Part shown: positions 1 through 6,892 of the stretch, in pieces
Layout of the letters: the number at the start of each line of letters is the position of its first letter
Numbering within the stretch: the stretch's first letter is position 1
NCBI GenBank assembly: GCA_003565095.1
Contig: PXDI01000083.1
Span: forward strand, 1-8,238
Length of the DNA stretch: 8,238 bases
From: PVC group bacterium
GTDB taxonomy: Bacteria; Verrucomicrobiota; Kiritimatiellia; UBA8416; PXDI01
Direction: 5' to 3'
Notes under the pieces: generated by a model
What the model saw: only the letters and a program-made list of their open reading frames with translations
The model's database searches: none
What the model was told of the DNA's origin: nothing
Position numbers and translations under genes: made by a program

Positions 1-1350
1 AAATTAAGGCTGAATGAGTGGGAAGTTGCAACCGGCGGCAGTCCGGTGTATTCACAAAAGACCAATCTGGTGGATAACTTCTGGTACACTAATCTGACGG
101 CACATCTGGCGGAGCTTTATCCGGTCAATGAGGTCACTAATATTACGGTTAATCTGATAAACTATCTTGACGAAGACCGTCTGCCGCATCAGCCGGCTGA
201 TGGCGTTGCCCAGTGGCTTACCGCACTTGGCCAGGAGGCCGCCCCGCTGATTAATGAAATCTATCTGGTGACCGATGAGACGGTAATCGATGATGTTACC
301 AATACGGTTTATGATTTCTCTTTCGAGCTGTGGTATCCGTTTGTTCCCGATTCATCCGGGACAAACTTTTCGCTCGAAGTTGCCGTCTGGACCAATCAGC
401 CGTCGGACGGTACAGGTGAATTTTCGCAATTGGCTGCCGCTCAGCCTCAGCCGGAACTGTTGCTTACCAACTATGTTCCCGATATGGAATATGGCGAAGA
501 TTCTAAATTTCATATTGAAATAACCACCCCCGCATCGTCTGTGTGGTTGCTGGCAAGGATTGTATATGACGGATATTCGTTCAGTCAGGTGCCAGACCTG
601 GAACCGGTTGAGTTTAGCAGTGACGGCTTGTGGCAGATTGACGATCCGCGCGGCGGGTATCGATGGTCAAGCTGGAAAGATACTCTAGGCACAACCAATG
701 TCGTTATGAGTGCATGGGATGACGGCAAATCAGGTTTACCGTTGTTTCATCGTGACGGCCCAATGGAGCATACCGGCGAAATCGGGCACATCTGGCGCGG
801 ACCGGTCTATGATGCCGACGGGCTTTTTGTGCCGTGGTATCCGACGGTGGACTTGCTGCATGTAACCAACGGCGTCAGCCTGCTGGACCGCATCACTGCG
901 CGCGAACATCCGCAGCGGCGCGGATTGATCAACATCAATACCGACAACGAAGAGGCTTTCGACCTGCTGTTTGAGGATGCATGGCTTGGCGTAACAAACG
1001 GCACACCGGTCCATCGCCTGTTAAGCAATCAAGAAATAAGCGCTTTACGTGTGCATACAGTCGGCAACGGGCCATACAACAACTGGGCCGATCTGCTCGG
1101 TGTGTTGTCGAAGAATCAAGACTGGCTTGAGCCGAACGCCTCGCACCCGCGTTATTATGAGGATGCATTGCGCCGCATTTTCGACCGTGTGACATTCCGC
1201 CAAAACCTTTTTCTCGTCTTTATTGCCGCCGAGCCGTTATCCGGCGCGGGCCGCCCGCTGGCGCGCGCGCGCATCTGCGCACTGGTCGCCCGCGACGCCT
1301 ACACCGGCCGCTGGTTCATCCAGTCCTGGCGGCGGCTGGAAAGCGAATAA
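1..1350 (+). CDS. Partial (5' end missing) GspK-like / Verru_Chthon-cassette-like protein, function uncertain
   Basis: The reading frame is open from the first base of the window to a TAA at 1348-1350, giving about 449 residues. The GTG at 46 has no convincing ribosome binding site and residues before it continue in frame, so I treat the gene as running in from the left. The visible part has no membrane segment; any signal peptide lies outside the window. Three segments suggest a relation to type II secretion minor pseudopilin GspK or the 'Verru_Chthon cassette protein A' type of PVC bacteria: an acidic NYLDEDRLP motif near 157-183, a GLININTDN motif at 922-948 (GspK proteins typically carry ININTA), and a C-terminal RDAYTGRWFIQSWRRLE ending. 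The central part is rich in Thr, Asn, Trp and Tyr, as in a beta-rich extracytoplasmic protein. If the relation holds, it would act in the envelope at a pilus or secretion machine. The family call is from memory of motifs. The coding call is firm; the function is not. Confidence 0.6.
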   Translation, partial: KLRLNEWEVATGGSPVYSQKTNLVDNFWYTNLTAHLAELYPVNEVTNITVNLINYLDEDRLPHQPADGVAQWLTALGQEAAPLINEIYLVTDETVIDDVTNTVYDFSFELWYPFVPDSSGTNFSLEVAVWTNQPSDGTGEFSQLAAAQPQPELLLTNYVPDMEYGEDSKFHIEITTPASSVWLLARIVYDGYSFSQVPDLEPVEFSSDGLWQIDDPRGGYRWSSWKDTLGTTNVVMSAWDDGKSGLPLFHRDGPMEHTGEIGHIWRGPVYDADGLFVPWYPTVDLLHVTNGVSLLDRITAREHPQRRGLININTDNEEAFDLLFEDAWLGVTNGTPVHRLLSNQEISALRVHTVGNGPYNNWADLLGVLSKNQDWLEPNASHPRYYEDALRRIFDRVTFRQNLFLVFIAAEPLSGAGRPLARARICALVARDAYTGRWFIQSWRRLESE

Positions 1351-1389
1351 CCGGAATCGATAGTATTGCAAAGCAGGTATTCTCATTTC

Positions 1390-1418
1390 TTGATTAAGGG
1401 GCGTGGATTTTGTATTAT
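1390..1418 (+). promoter_or_regulatory. Sigma70-type promoter of the pyruvate dehydrogenase operon
   Basis: A -35 box TTGATT (1390-1395, four of six consensus bases, including TTGA) and a -10 box TATTAT (1413-1418, five of six) are separated by exactly 17 bases. Transcription would start near 1424-1426, giving a leader of about 20 bases before the aceE ATG at 1445. It lies in the only intergenic gap upstream of the three-gene operon and just after the stop of the preceding gene, where a promoter is expected. No palindrome resembling a PdhR operator (AATTGGT-N3-ACCAATT in Escherichia coli) is visible around it, and no riboswitch or attenuator fits in so short a leader. The boxes are seen directly; use by the host's housekeeping sigma factor is inferred. 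Confidence 0.65.
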
Positions 1419-1433
1419 CTGCCGGCAAACAAC

Positions 1434-1441
1434 GGGGGGTG
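1434..1441 (+). promoter_or_regulatory. Ribosome binding site that sets the aceE start
   Basis: The run GGGGGGTG ends close to the ATG at 1445. Its last seven bases match GGAGGTG with one mismatch, and the GGAGG-equivalent core ends five bases before the ATG. This supports the ATG at 1445 over the in-frame GTG at 1403, which lies inside the predicted promoter and would not be transcribed from it. Confidence 0.6.
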
Positions 1442-1444
1442 TAT

Positions 1445-4132
1445 ATGAAGGAAGACAACGCGACTGATGTAACGGACAACCCGGGCGAAGAGCAGATTGA
1501 ACTGCGCGAGTGGCTTGAATCGCTGGACTATGTAATCGGCCGCGGTAAGCCGCGGCGGGTGCGGGAGCTGCTGAACAGCTTGCTGTCGCAGGCGCATACT
1601 GCGGGAATCCGTCTGCCGTCCTGTGTCAACACTCCCTATGTAAACACGATCCCGGCATCCGGGCAGCCGCCTTATCCCGGCAACCGCGGCCTTGAACGGC
1701 GCATCAAAAGCATAGTTCGCTGGAATGCCATGGCGATGGTGGTGCGCGCCAACCGCGAGGAAAACGGCATCGGCGGGCATATCGCCACTTTCGCTTCAGC
1801 CGCCACGCTTTACGATGTCGGCTTTAATCATTTCTTTCATGCTGCCGGAAAAAAGGGTGACGGCGATCATGTCTATTTTCAGGGGCACGCCTCTCCCGGT
1901 AATTATGCGCGGGCTTTTCTGGAAGGCCGCATTTCGATTGATGAACTGAAAAATTTCCGCCATGAATGTCATTCCGGTCCGGCGCTGCCGTCGTATCCGC
2001 ATCCCTGGCTGAAACCGGGCTTCTGGCAGTTTCCGACCGTTTCAATGGGGCTGGGGCCGATCCAGGCAATTTATCATGCGCGTTTTGAACGCTACTTGAC
2101 TGACCGCGGCATGCATGACACCTCCGATCATCGCGTCTGGTGTTTTGTCGGCGACGGCGAAACCGACGAACCGGAGTCGCTCGGTGCAATCAGTCTGGCC
2201 GGACGCGAAAAACTGGACAATCTGATTTTTGTGGTGAACTGCAATCTGCAGCGGCTGGACGGTCCGGTGCGCGGCAACGGCAACATTATCCAGGAACTGG
2301 AAACCGTTTTTTCCGGCGCAGGCTGGAATGTCATAAAAGTCATCTGGGGCGCGGATATGGATCCTCTGCTGGAAAAAGATCATAGCGGATTGCTGGTGCG
2401 CACGCTGAATGAGATTGTTGACGGTGAACATCAGAATTTTACAGTCCGTGGTGGCGCCTATGTGCGCGAGCATCTGTTCGGCCGCGATCCTGAATTGCTG
2501 AAGCTGGTTGAGCACATGTCCGATGAAGAGCTTGGCAATCTGCGGCTGGGCGGACACGATCCCGAAAAAGTGTATGCTGCTTACAAGTCCGCGGTCGAAC
2601 ACCGCGGCGCACCGACGGTTATCCTGGCCCGCACGATCAAGGGCTACGGACTTGGTGAAGCGGGTGAAGGCATGAACATCACTCATCAGCAGAAAAAACT
2701 TAACGAGAAAGAGCTGCTGGAATTCCGTAACCGTTTTGCTGTGCCGGTTTCGGATGAAGAAATCAATGATGTACCGTTCTACCGGCCCGCGGATGATAGT
2801 CCCGAGCTGGCATATCTGCATGCCCGCCGCAAAGCTCTCGGCGGATATCTGCCAGAACGCCGCTCAAAATGTGCGGCGTTGGATCCGCCGGAAGAAAAAC
2901 TGTTTAGCGAGTTTTATGAAGGCAGCGGTGAACGTGAAACCTCCACCACCATGGTGTTTGTCCGCCTGCTTTCAAATCTGCTGAAGGATAAAAAGCTCGG
3001 CAAACTGATTGTGCCGATTATCCCCGATGAGGCGCGCACTTTCGGCATGGATGCGCTGTTCCGGCAGGTCGGCATTTATTCCCATGCCGGACAGCTTTAC
3101 GAGCCGGTTGACCATGAAAACCTGCTGTATTACCGTGAAGCGCAGGATGGCCAGATACTGGAAGAGGGCATAACAGAGGCCGGCGCACTGGCGTCATTTA
3201 TCGCGGCGGGCACTTCCTACTCAACGCATAACATCAATACGATTCCGGTATTCATGTTTTATTCAATGTTCGGTCTGCAGCGGGTCGGCGATCTGATCTG
3301 GGCGGCAGGCGACAGCCGCACACGCGGATTTCTGGCCGGGGCGACTGCGGGCCGCACCACCCTGGCGGGGGAAGGTTTGCAGCATTGTGATGGCAACAGC
3401 CATGTGCTGGCCTATCCGCACCCGACGCTTAAAGCCTACGATCCGGCCTATGCCTACGAAGTTGCCGTGATTATGCAGGAAGGCATCCGCCGCATGTATC
3501 ACGAACAGCGTGATGAGATGTACTACATTACGATTATGAACGAAACCTACCGGCAGCCGCCGCGGCCGGAAGGTGTCAGCGAGGGCATTATCAAAGGCCT
3601 TTACCGGTTCAAGCCGCCGCTGCAGGAAGAAACCGCCGCGCAGGTGCATCTTTTCGGCAGCGGTGCGATTCTTAACGAAGCGTTAAAAGCACAGGTTCTG
3701 CTGGCGGAGAAATTCGGCATTGCCGCGGATGTCTGGAGTGTTACCAGTTACAAGGAGCTGTATCGTGACGCATTGCAGGCTGAACGCTGGAACCGGCTGC
3801 ATCCGGCGGATAAACCGCGAGTCCCTTATATCAAGTCGGCTTTGCGGAAATGCGCGGGACTTTTTGTTGCGGCAACGGATTATTTAAAGATGCTGCCGGA
3901 GTCGGTGGCGGCATGGCTGCCGGGGCGGTTGATTGCGCTCGGCACCGATGGCTTTGGCCGCAGCGACGGCCGTGAACATCTGCGGGCGTTTTTTGAGGTT
4001 GATGCCGCGCATATCGCGCTGGCGGCATTGCAGGGACTGGCCGAAGCCGGAGAGCTGGATGCCAAAGAAGTCACAAAAGCCATCAAAAAGCTTAAAATTG
4101 ATCCGGATAAAGATGATCCGATGACGGCTTGA
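1445..4132 (+). CDS. aceE: Pyruvate dehydrogenase E1 component, homodimeric type
   Basis: E1 decarboxylates pyruvate on thiamine diphosphate (ThDP) and transfers the acetyl group to the lipoyl domain of E2, in the cytosolic PDH complex. From the ATG at 1445 the product is 895 residues, against 887 for E. coli AceE, and it is collinear with it from end to end. The ThDP/Mg motif is GDGETDEPES (D237) with NCN at 265-267. Equivalents of the E. coli active-site residues H106, H142, H407, E571 and H640 are H112, H148, H414, E578 (in EEGITEAGA) and H647. The N-terminal region of about 55 residues is where this family binds the E2 peripheral-subunit-binding domain. The loop after H647 reads CDGNSH, whereas E. 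coli has EDGHSH. The longer GTG start at 1403 adds 14 residues with no counterpart and overlaps the promoter, so I rejected it. It is the first gene of an operon with aceF and lpdA. The two-gene heterotetrameric PdhA/PdhB E1 type is ruled out by length and motifs. Confidence 0.96.
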   Translation: MKEDNATDVTDNPGEEQIELREWLESLDYVIGRGKPRRVRELLNSLLSQAHTAGIRLPSCVNTPYVNTIPASGQPPYPGNRGLERRIKSIVRWNAMAMVVRANREENGIGGHIATFASAATLYDVGFNHFFHAAGKKGDGDHVYFQGHASPGNYARAFLEGRISIDELKNFRHECHSGPALPSYPHPWLKPGFWQFPTVSMGLGPIQAIYHARFERYLTDRGMHDTSDHRVWCFVGDGETDEPESLGAISLAGREKLDNLIFVVNCNLQRLDGPVRGNGNIIQELETVFSGAGWNVIKVIWGADMDPLLEKDHSGLLVRTLNEIVDGEHQNFTVRGGAYVREHLFGRDPELLKLVEHMSDEELGNLRLGGHDPEKVYAAYKSAVEHRGAPTVILARTIKGYGLGEAGEGMNITHQQKKLNEKELLEFRNRFAVPVSDEEINDVPFYRPADDSPELAYLHARRKALGGYLPERRSKCAALDPPEEKLFSEFYEGSGERETSTTMVFVRLLSNLLKDKKLGKLIVPIIPDEARTFGMDALFRQVGIYSHAGQLYEPVDHENLLYYREAQDGQILEEGITEAGALASFIAAGTSYSTHNINTIPVFMFYSMFGLQRVGDLIWAAGDSRTRGFLAGATAGRTTLAGEGLQHCDGNSHVLAYPHPTLKAYDPAYAYEVAVIMQEGIRRMYHEQRDEMYYITIMNETYRQPPRPEGVSEGIIKGLYRFKPPLQEETAAQVHLFGSGAILNEALKAQVLLAEKFGIAADVWSVTSYKELYRDALQAERWNRLHPADKPRVPYIKSALRKCAGLFVAATDYLKMLPESVAAWLPGRLIALGTDGFGRSDGREHLRAFFEVDAAHIALAALQGLAEAGELDAKEVTKAIKKLKIDPDKDDPMTA

Positions 4133-4144
4133 AAGGACACGGTA

Positions 4145-5479
4145 ATGTCAAAAGAATTCAAAGTTCCTGCATTGGGTGAAAGCGTAAAATCGGCGACGGT
4201 ATTAAAGGTGCTGATTGCGAAGGGCGACAAGCTGTCATCCGATCAGCCGGTTGTTGAACTGGAAACCGATAAAACCGTTATTGAAGTGCCGTCCGGGATG
4301 GAAGGCACGGTCGAAGATGTGCAGGTAAAGGAAGGCGATGAAGTAACCGCGGGGCAGACTTTGTTTACGGTAAGCGCGGCAGAGGGCGCAACGGAGTCTG
4401 AGGCAGACAGCGGCAAAGACGATAAAGAGGATCCCGGGAAGAAGGCAAAGCAGACAGATTCCGCCGCAAAAAAGGCGAAAAAAACGAAGCAGCAGGAAAA
4501 AACACCGCCTGACAAGGACGCCGAAGGCAAAGCGCCCGAGCCGGCGTCTACCGAGCCGGATGACCATCCGTCTGCGAAGGACGTGCCGGCGGCACCTTCA
4601 GTGCGGCGTTTTGCACGCGAGATCGGCATAGATATCAGTGCGGTCACCGGCAATGGACCGCACGGACGCATCAGCATTGACGACGTTAAAGCGCATTCCC
4701 GCAAGCTCAATGCCGGCCGTGAAGCAGCTCCGGCAACGCAAACCGCCGCGCAACCGTTACCGGATTTTGCACAATGGGGTGAGGTTGATAGCGCGCCGAT
4801 GAGTAAAGTGCGGCGGCTGACGGCGGAACGCATGGTGCATAACTGGAATGTTATCCCGCATGTCACCCAGTTCGGTCGGGCCGATGTAACCGAAATGGAA
4901 GAACACCGGACTCAATATAAGCATGATGCGGAAAAAGCCGGCGGCCGTCTGACGCTGCTGGCGATTTTGATAAAAACCGTCGCCGGCGCGTTGAAAGCTT
5001 TTCCGCAATTCAATGCGGCCGCTGACATGGCAAACAAACAGATTATTTATCGCAAATACCACCACATCGGCATTGCGATGGATACTGAACGCGGGCTGGT
5101 GGTGCCGGTGATCCGCAATGCCGAACATCTGAATGTAATAGAAATTGCGGTTGAGCTGACAAAGCTTACCGCGAAAGCGCGTGAAGGCAAGCTGAGTGTT
5201 GATGAGATGCGTGGCGGCTGCTTTACCATATCCAATGCCGGTGCGATCGGCGGCGATTTCTTTACGCCGATTATCAACTGGCCCGAAGCCGCCATTCTCG
5301 GCATGGCGCGCGCCAAACCGGAAGCGGTCTGCCGTGACGGCGCGGTTGTTGAACGGCTGATGCTGCCGTTATCGCTTTCTTACGATCACCGGATCATTGA
5401 CGGAGCTGACGGTGTGCGCTTTATGCAGTGGATTATCGAAGCACTGGAAGAACCGGTAAAACTGCTGTGGGAAGGTTGA
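4145..5479 (+). CDS. aceF: Dihydrolipoamide acetyltransferase, E2 component of pyruvate dehydrogenase
   Basis: E2 is the structural core of the PDH complex and transfers the acetyl group from its swinging lipoyl arm to CoA. The ATG follows the aceE stop by 12 bases, and an AAAGGA ribosome site (4132-4137) sits seven bases before it. The 444 residues show one lipoyl domain (about 1-76, lipoyl lysine K43 in ETDKTVIEVPS), a charged flexible linker (about 77-147), a peripheral-subunit-binding domain (about 149-184, PSVRRFAREIGIDIS then GPHGRI), a second short Ala/Pro/Gln linker (about 187-207) and the catalytic domain (about 210-444). The catalytic domain ends with the active-site motif DHRIIDG, with H415 and D419. 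The core matches AceF-type E2s closely (IPHVTQF, GLVVPVI, GGCFTIS). E. coli AceF has three lipoyl domains in 630 residues; this protein has one. A 2-oxoglutarate dehydrogenase E2 is possible on domain layout, but the adjacent aceE and the core sequence argue for pyruvate. Confidence 0.95.
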   Translation: MSKEFKVPALGESVKSATVLKVLIAKGDKLSSDQPVVELETDKTVIEVPSGMEGTVEDVQVKEGDEVTAGQTLFTVSAAEGATESEADSGKDDKEDPGKKAKQTDSAAKKAKKTKQQEKTPPDKDAEGKAPEPASTEPDDHPSAKDVPAAPSVRRFAREIGIDISAVTGNGPHGRISIDDVKAHSRKLNAGREAAPATQTAAQPLPDFAQWGEVDSAPMSKVRRLTAERMVHNWNVIPHVTQFGRADVTEMEEHRTQYKHDAEKAGGRLTLLAILIKTVAGALKAFPQFNAAADMANKQIIYRKYHHIGIAMDTERGLVVPVIRNAEHLNVIEIAVELTKLTAKAREGKLSVDEMRGGCFTISNAGAIGGDFFTPIINWPEAAILGMARAKPEAVCRDGAVVERLMLPLSLSYDHRIIDGADGVRFMQWIIEALEEPVKLLWEG

Positions 5480-5481
5480 TT

Positions 5482-6879
5482 ATGAGTAAAGATCTGCTGG
5501 TTATCGGTGCCGGGCCGGGAGGCTACCCGGCGGCATTTCATGCCGCGGACCGCGGCATGAAAGTAACGCTGGTTGATCCTGAGCCCAATCCCGGCGGGGT
5601 CTGTCTGTATCGCGGCTGTATCCCTTCAAAGACTTTTCTGAATGTGGCCGGTTTTCTGCATCAGACTCAGCAGGCCGCCGCCTGGGGGGTGGAGCTTGAG
5701 CAGCCCGGCATCAATATCGAAAAACTGCGTGCCTGGAAAGATTCCGTTGTTGAGAATTTAACCAAAGGGCTCGGGCAACTGGTCAAGCAGCGCGGCATTG
5801 AATATATATGCGGCAGGGCGGTCTTTAAAGACGGGCGGCATGCAGTGATTAATGTTGAAGGGGAGGCGGAGCGGGAGGTTGCATTTCAGAATGCAATCAT
5901 CGCCAGCGGTTCCGTGCCGTCTGTTGTGCCGGGGCTGCCGGACTCGCCGCGCATTATTGATTCAACGGGCGCATTGGATCTGGCAGATATTCCGCAACGT
6001 CTGCTGGTGATCGGTGGCGGCTATATTGGACTGGAGCTCGGTCAGGTATATGCCGCGCTCGGGGCGCAGGTGACTGTGGTGGAAATGACCTCCGGCATTC
6101 TGCCGGGAGTTGACCGCGAGCTGGCGCGCATTCTCAAGAAACGTCTTGATAAACAGTTTGCCGCCGTACTGACCAATACTGCGGTAGAGCAGATGACCGA
6201 TACAAAAAAAGGGATGCGGGTTGTCTTTAAGGGTGAGCATACAGGTGAAGAACTGTTCGACAAGGTGCTGGTTGCTGTCGGTCGCAAACCCTGCACAGAC
6301 GGGCTGGGGCTTGAGAATACAAAGATCAAGCTGACCGAAAACGGATTCATTGAAACCGATGCGCAGCGCCGGACCGCCGAGCAGGCGGTTTTTGCCATCG
6401 GTGATGTTGCCGGGCAGCCGATGCTGGCGCATAAGGCAACCTATGAAGCGCGGGTGGCGGTTGAAGTGTGTCTCGATCGCAAAACCGTCTATGATCCGCG
6501 GGCGGTGCCGTGTGTTGTTTTTACCGATCCGGAAATTGCCTGGTGTGGTTTGACGCAGGCGGAAGCGGAAGAGCAGGGCCGGGACGTCAAGGTGACAACT
6601 TTTCCGTGGGCTGCTTCCGGGCGTGCGCTGACCTTGGGCCGGCGTGAGGGGGTCACAAAACTGCTGTTTGATCCTGAGTCCGGCCGGTTGCTGGGCGCAG
6701 GGATTGCCGGACATGGTGCGGGCGAACTGCTGGCGGAAGCGGTACTGGGCATTGAGATGGGGGCGGTGGCGGATGATCTGGCCTGGACGATCCATGCGCA
6801 TCCCACCCTGTCGGAAACCATTATGGAAGCCGCCGCGGCATTTTCCGGTCACCCAACCCATTTCATGCGCCCGCGCTGA
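5482..6879 (+). CDS. lpdA: Dihydrolipoamide dehydrogenase, E3 component
   Basis: E3 is a cytosolic flavoenzyme that re-oxidises the dihydrolipoyl arm of E2 and passes electrons through FAD to NAD+. I chose the ATG at 5482, two bases after the aceF stop, because GGGAAGG at 5469-5475 is a good ribosome site six bases upstream. A longer in-frame start at 5428 would only add translated aceF sequence. The 465 residues have the family's usual length and order: FAD-binding GAGPGG at 9-14, the redox disulfide C41-LYRG-C46, NAD-binding GGGYIG at 178-183, the second FAD contact AIGDVAG at 305-311, and the C-terminal dimerisation domain with the catalytic pair H440 and E445 in HAHPTLSE. There is no N-terminal lipoyl domain of the kind fused to some E3s. 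The acidic residue after the first beta-alpha-beta unit, usually Glu, is Asp32. It could also serve other 2-oxoacid dehydrogenases or the glycine cleavage system, but its place as third gene indicates a main role in PDH. Confidence 0.95.
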   Translation: MSKDLLVIGAGPGGYPAAFHAADRGMKVTLVDPEPNPGGVCLYRGCIPSKTFLNVAGFLHQTQQAAAWGVELEQPGINIEKLRAWKDSVVENLTKGLGQLVKQRGIEYICGRAVFKDGRHAVINVEGEAEREVAFQNAIIASGSVPSVVPGLPDSPRIIDSTGALDLADIPQRLLVIGGGYIGLELGQVYAALGAQVTVVEMTSGILPGVDRELARILKKRLDKQFAAVLTNTAVEQMTDTKKGMRVVFKGEHTGEELFDKVLVAVGRKPCTDGLGLENTKIKLTENGFIETDAQRRTAEQAVFAIGDVAGQPMLAHKATYEARVAVEVCLDRKTVYDPRAVPCVVFTDPEIAWCGLTQAEAEEQGRDVKVTTFPWAASGRALTLGRREGVTKLLFDPESGRLLGAGIAGHGAGELLAEAVLGIEMGAVADDLAWTIHAHPTLSETIMEAAAAFSGHPTHFMRPR

Positions 6880-6887
6880 GGGCGCGT
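6865..6887. terminator. Possible hairpin terminator between convergent lpdA and glycosyltransferase genes
   Basis: GCGCCC (6867-6872) pairs with GGGCGC (6880-6885) around a seven-base loop. One U-G and one A-U pair extend the stem to eight pairs in the plus-strand RNA (6865-6887). The stem spans the lpdA stop codon, and the convergent gene's stop lies only six bases beyond it, where a two-way terminator would be expected. No T-run follows on either side, so it is not a canonical intrinsic terminator. In GC-rich coding sequence such a stem could arise by chance. Confidence 0.3.
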
Positions 6888-6892
6888 ATGGC

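Noticed and set aside
46..48. GTG at 46 as the true start of the first gene
   Set aside because: The frame is open to the left edge of the window, and the upstream bases encode sensible protein without a clear Shine-Dalgarno at the right distance.
1261..1272. GC-dinucleotide tract with Z-DNA potential
   Set aside because: It is only six repeats, lies within coding sequence and encodes an Ala-Arg stretch, so there is no reason to infer a separate function.
1351..1389. Terminator for the first gene
   Set aside because: No stable hairpin followed by a T-run is visible between the stop at 1350 and the aceE promoter, so read-through into the PDH operon cannot be excluded.
1403..1444. Alternative GTG start of aceE at 1403
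   Set aside because: It lies between the -35 and -10 boxes of the predicted promoter, has no ribosome site, and adds 14 residues without a counterpart in E. coli AceE.
2042..2821. Antisense open frame of 259 codons inside aceE
   Set aside because: The plus strand clearly encodes conserved E1 sequence here. The antisense product has no recognisable motif and is what GC-biased codon use produces by chance.
5428..5481. Upstream start for lpdA overlapping the end of aceF
   Set aside because: The extra 18 residues come from aceF sequence read in another frame. The ATG at 5482 has a good ribosome site and gives the standard N-terminus.
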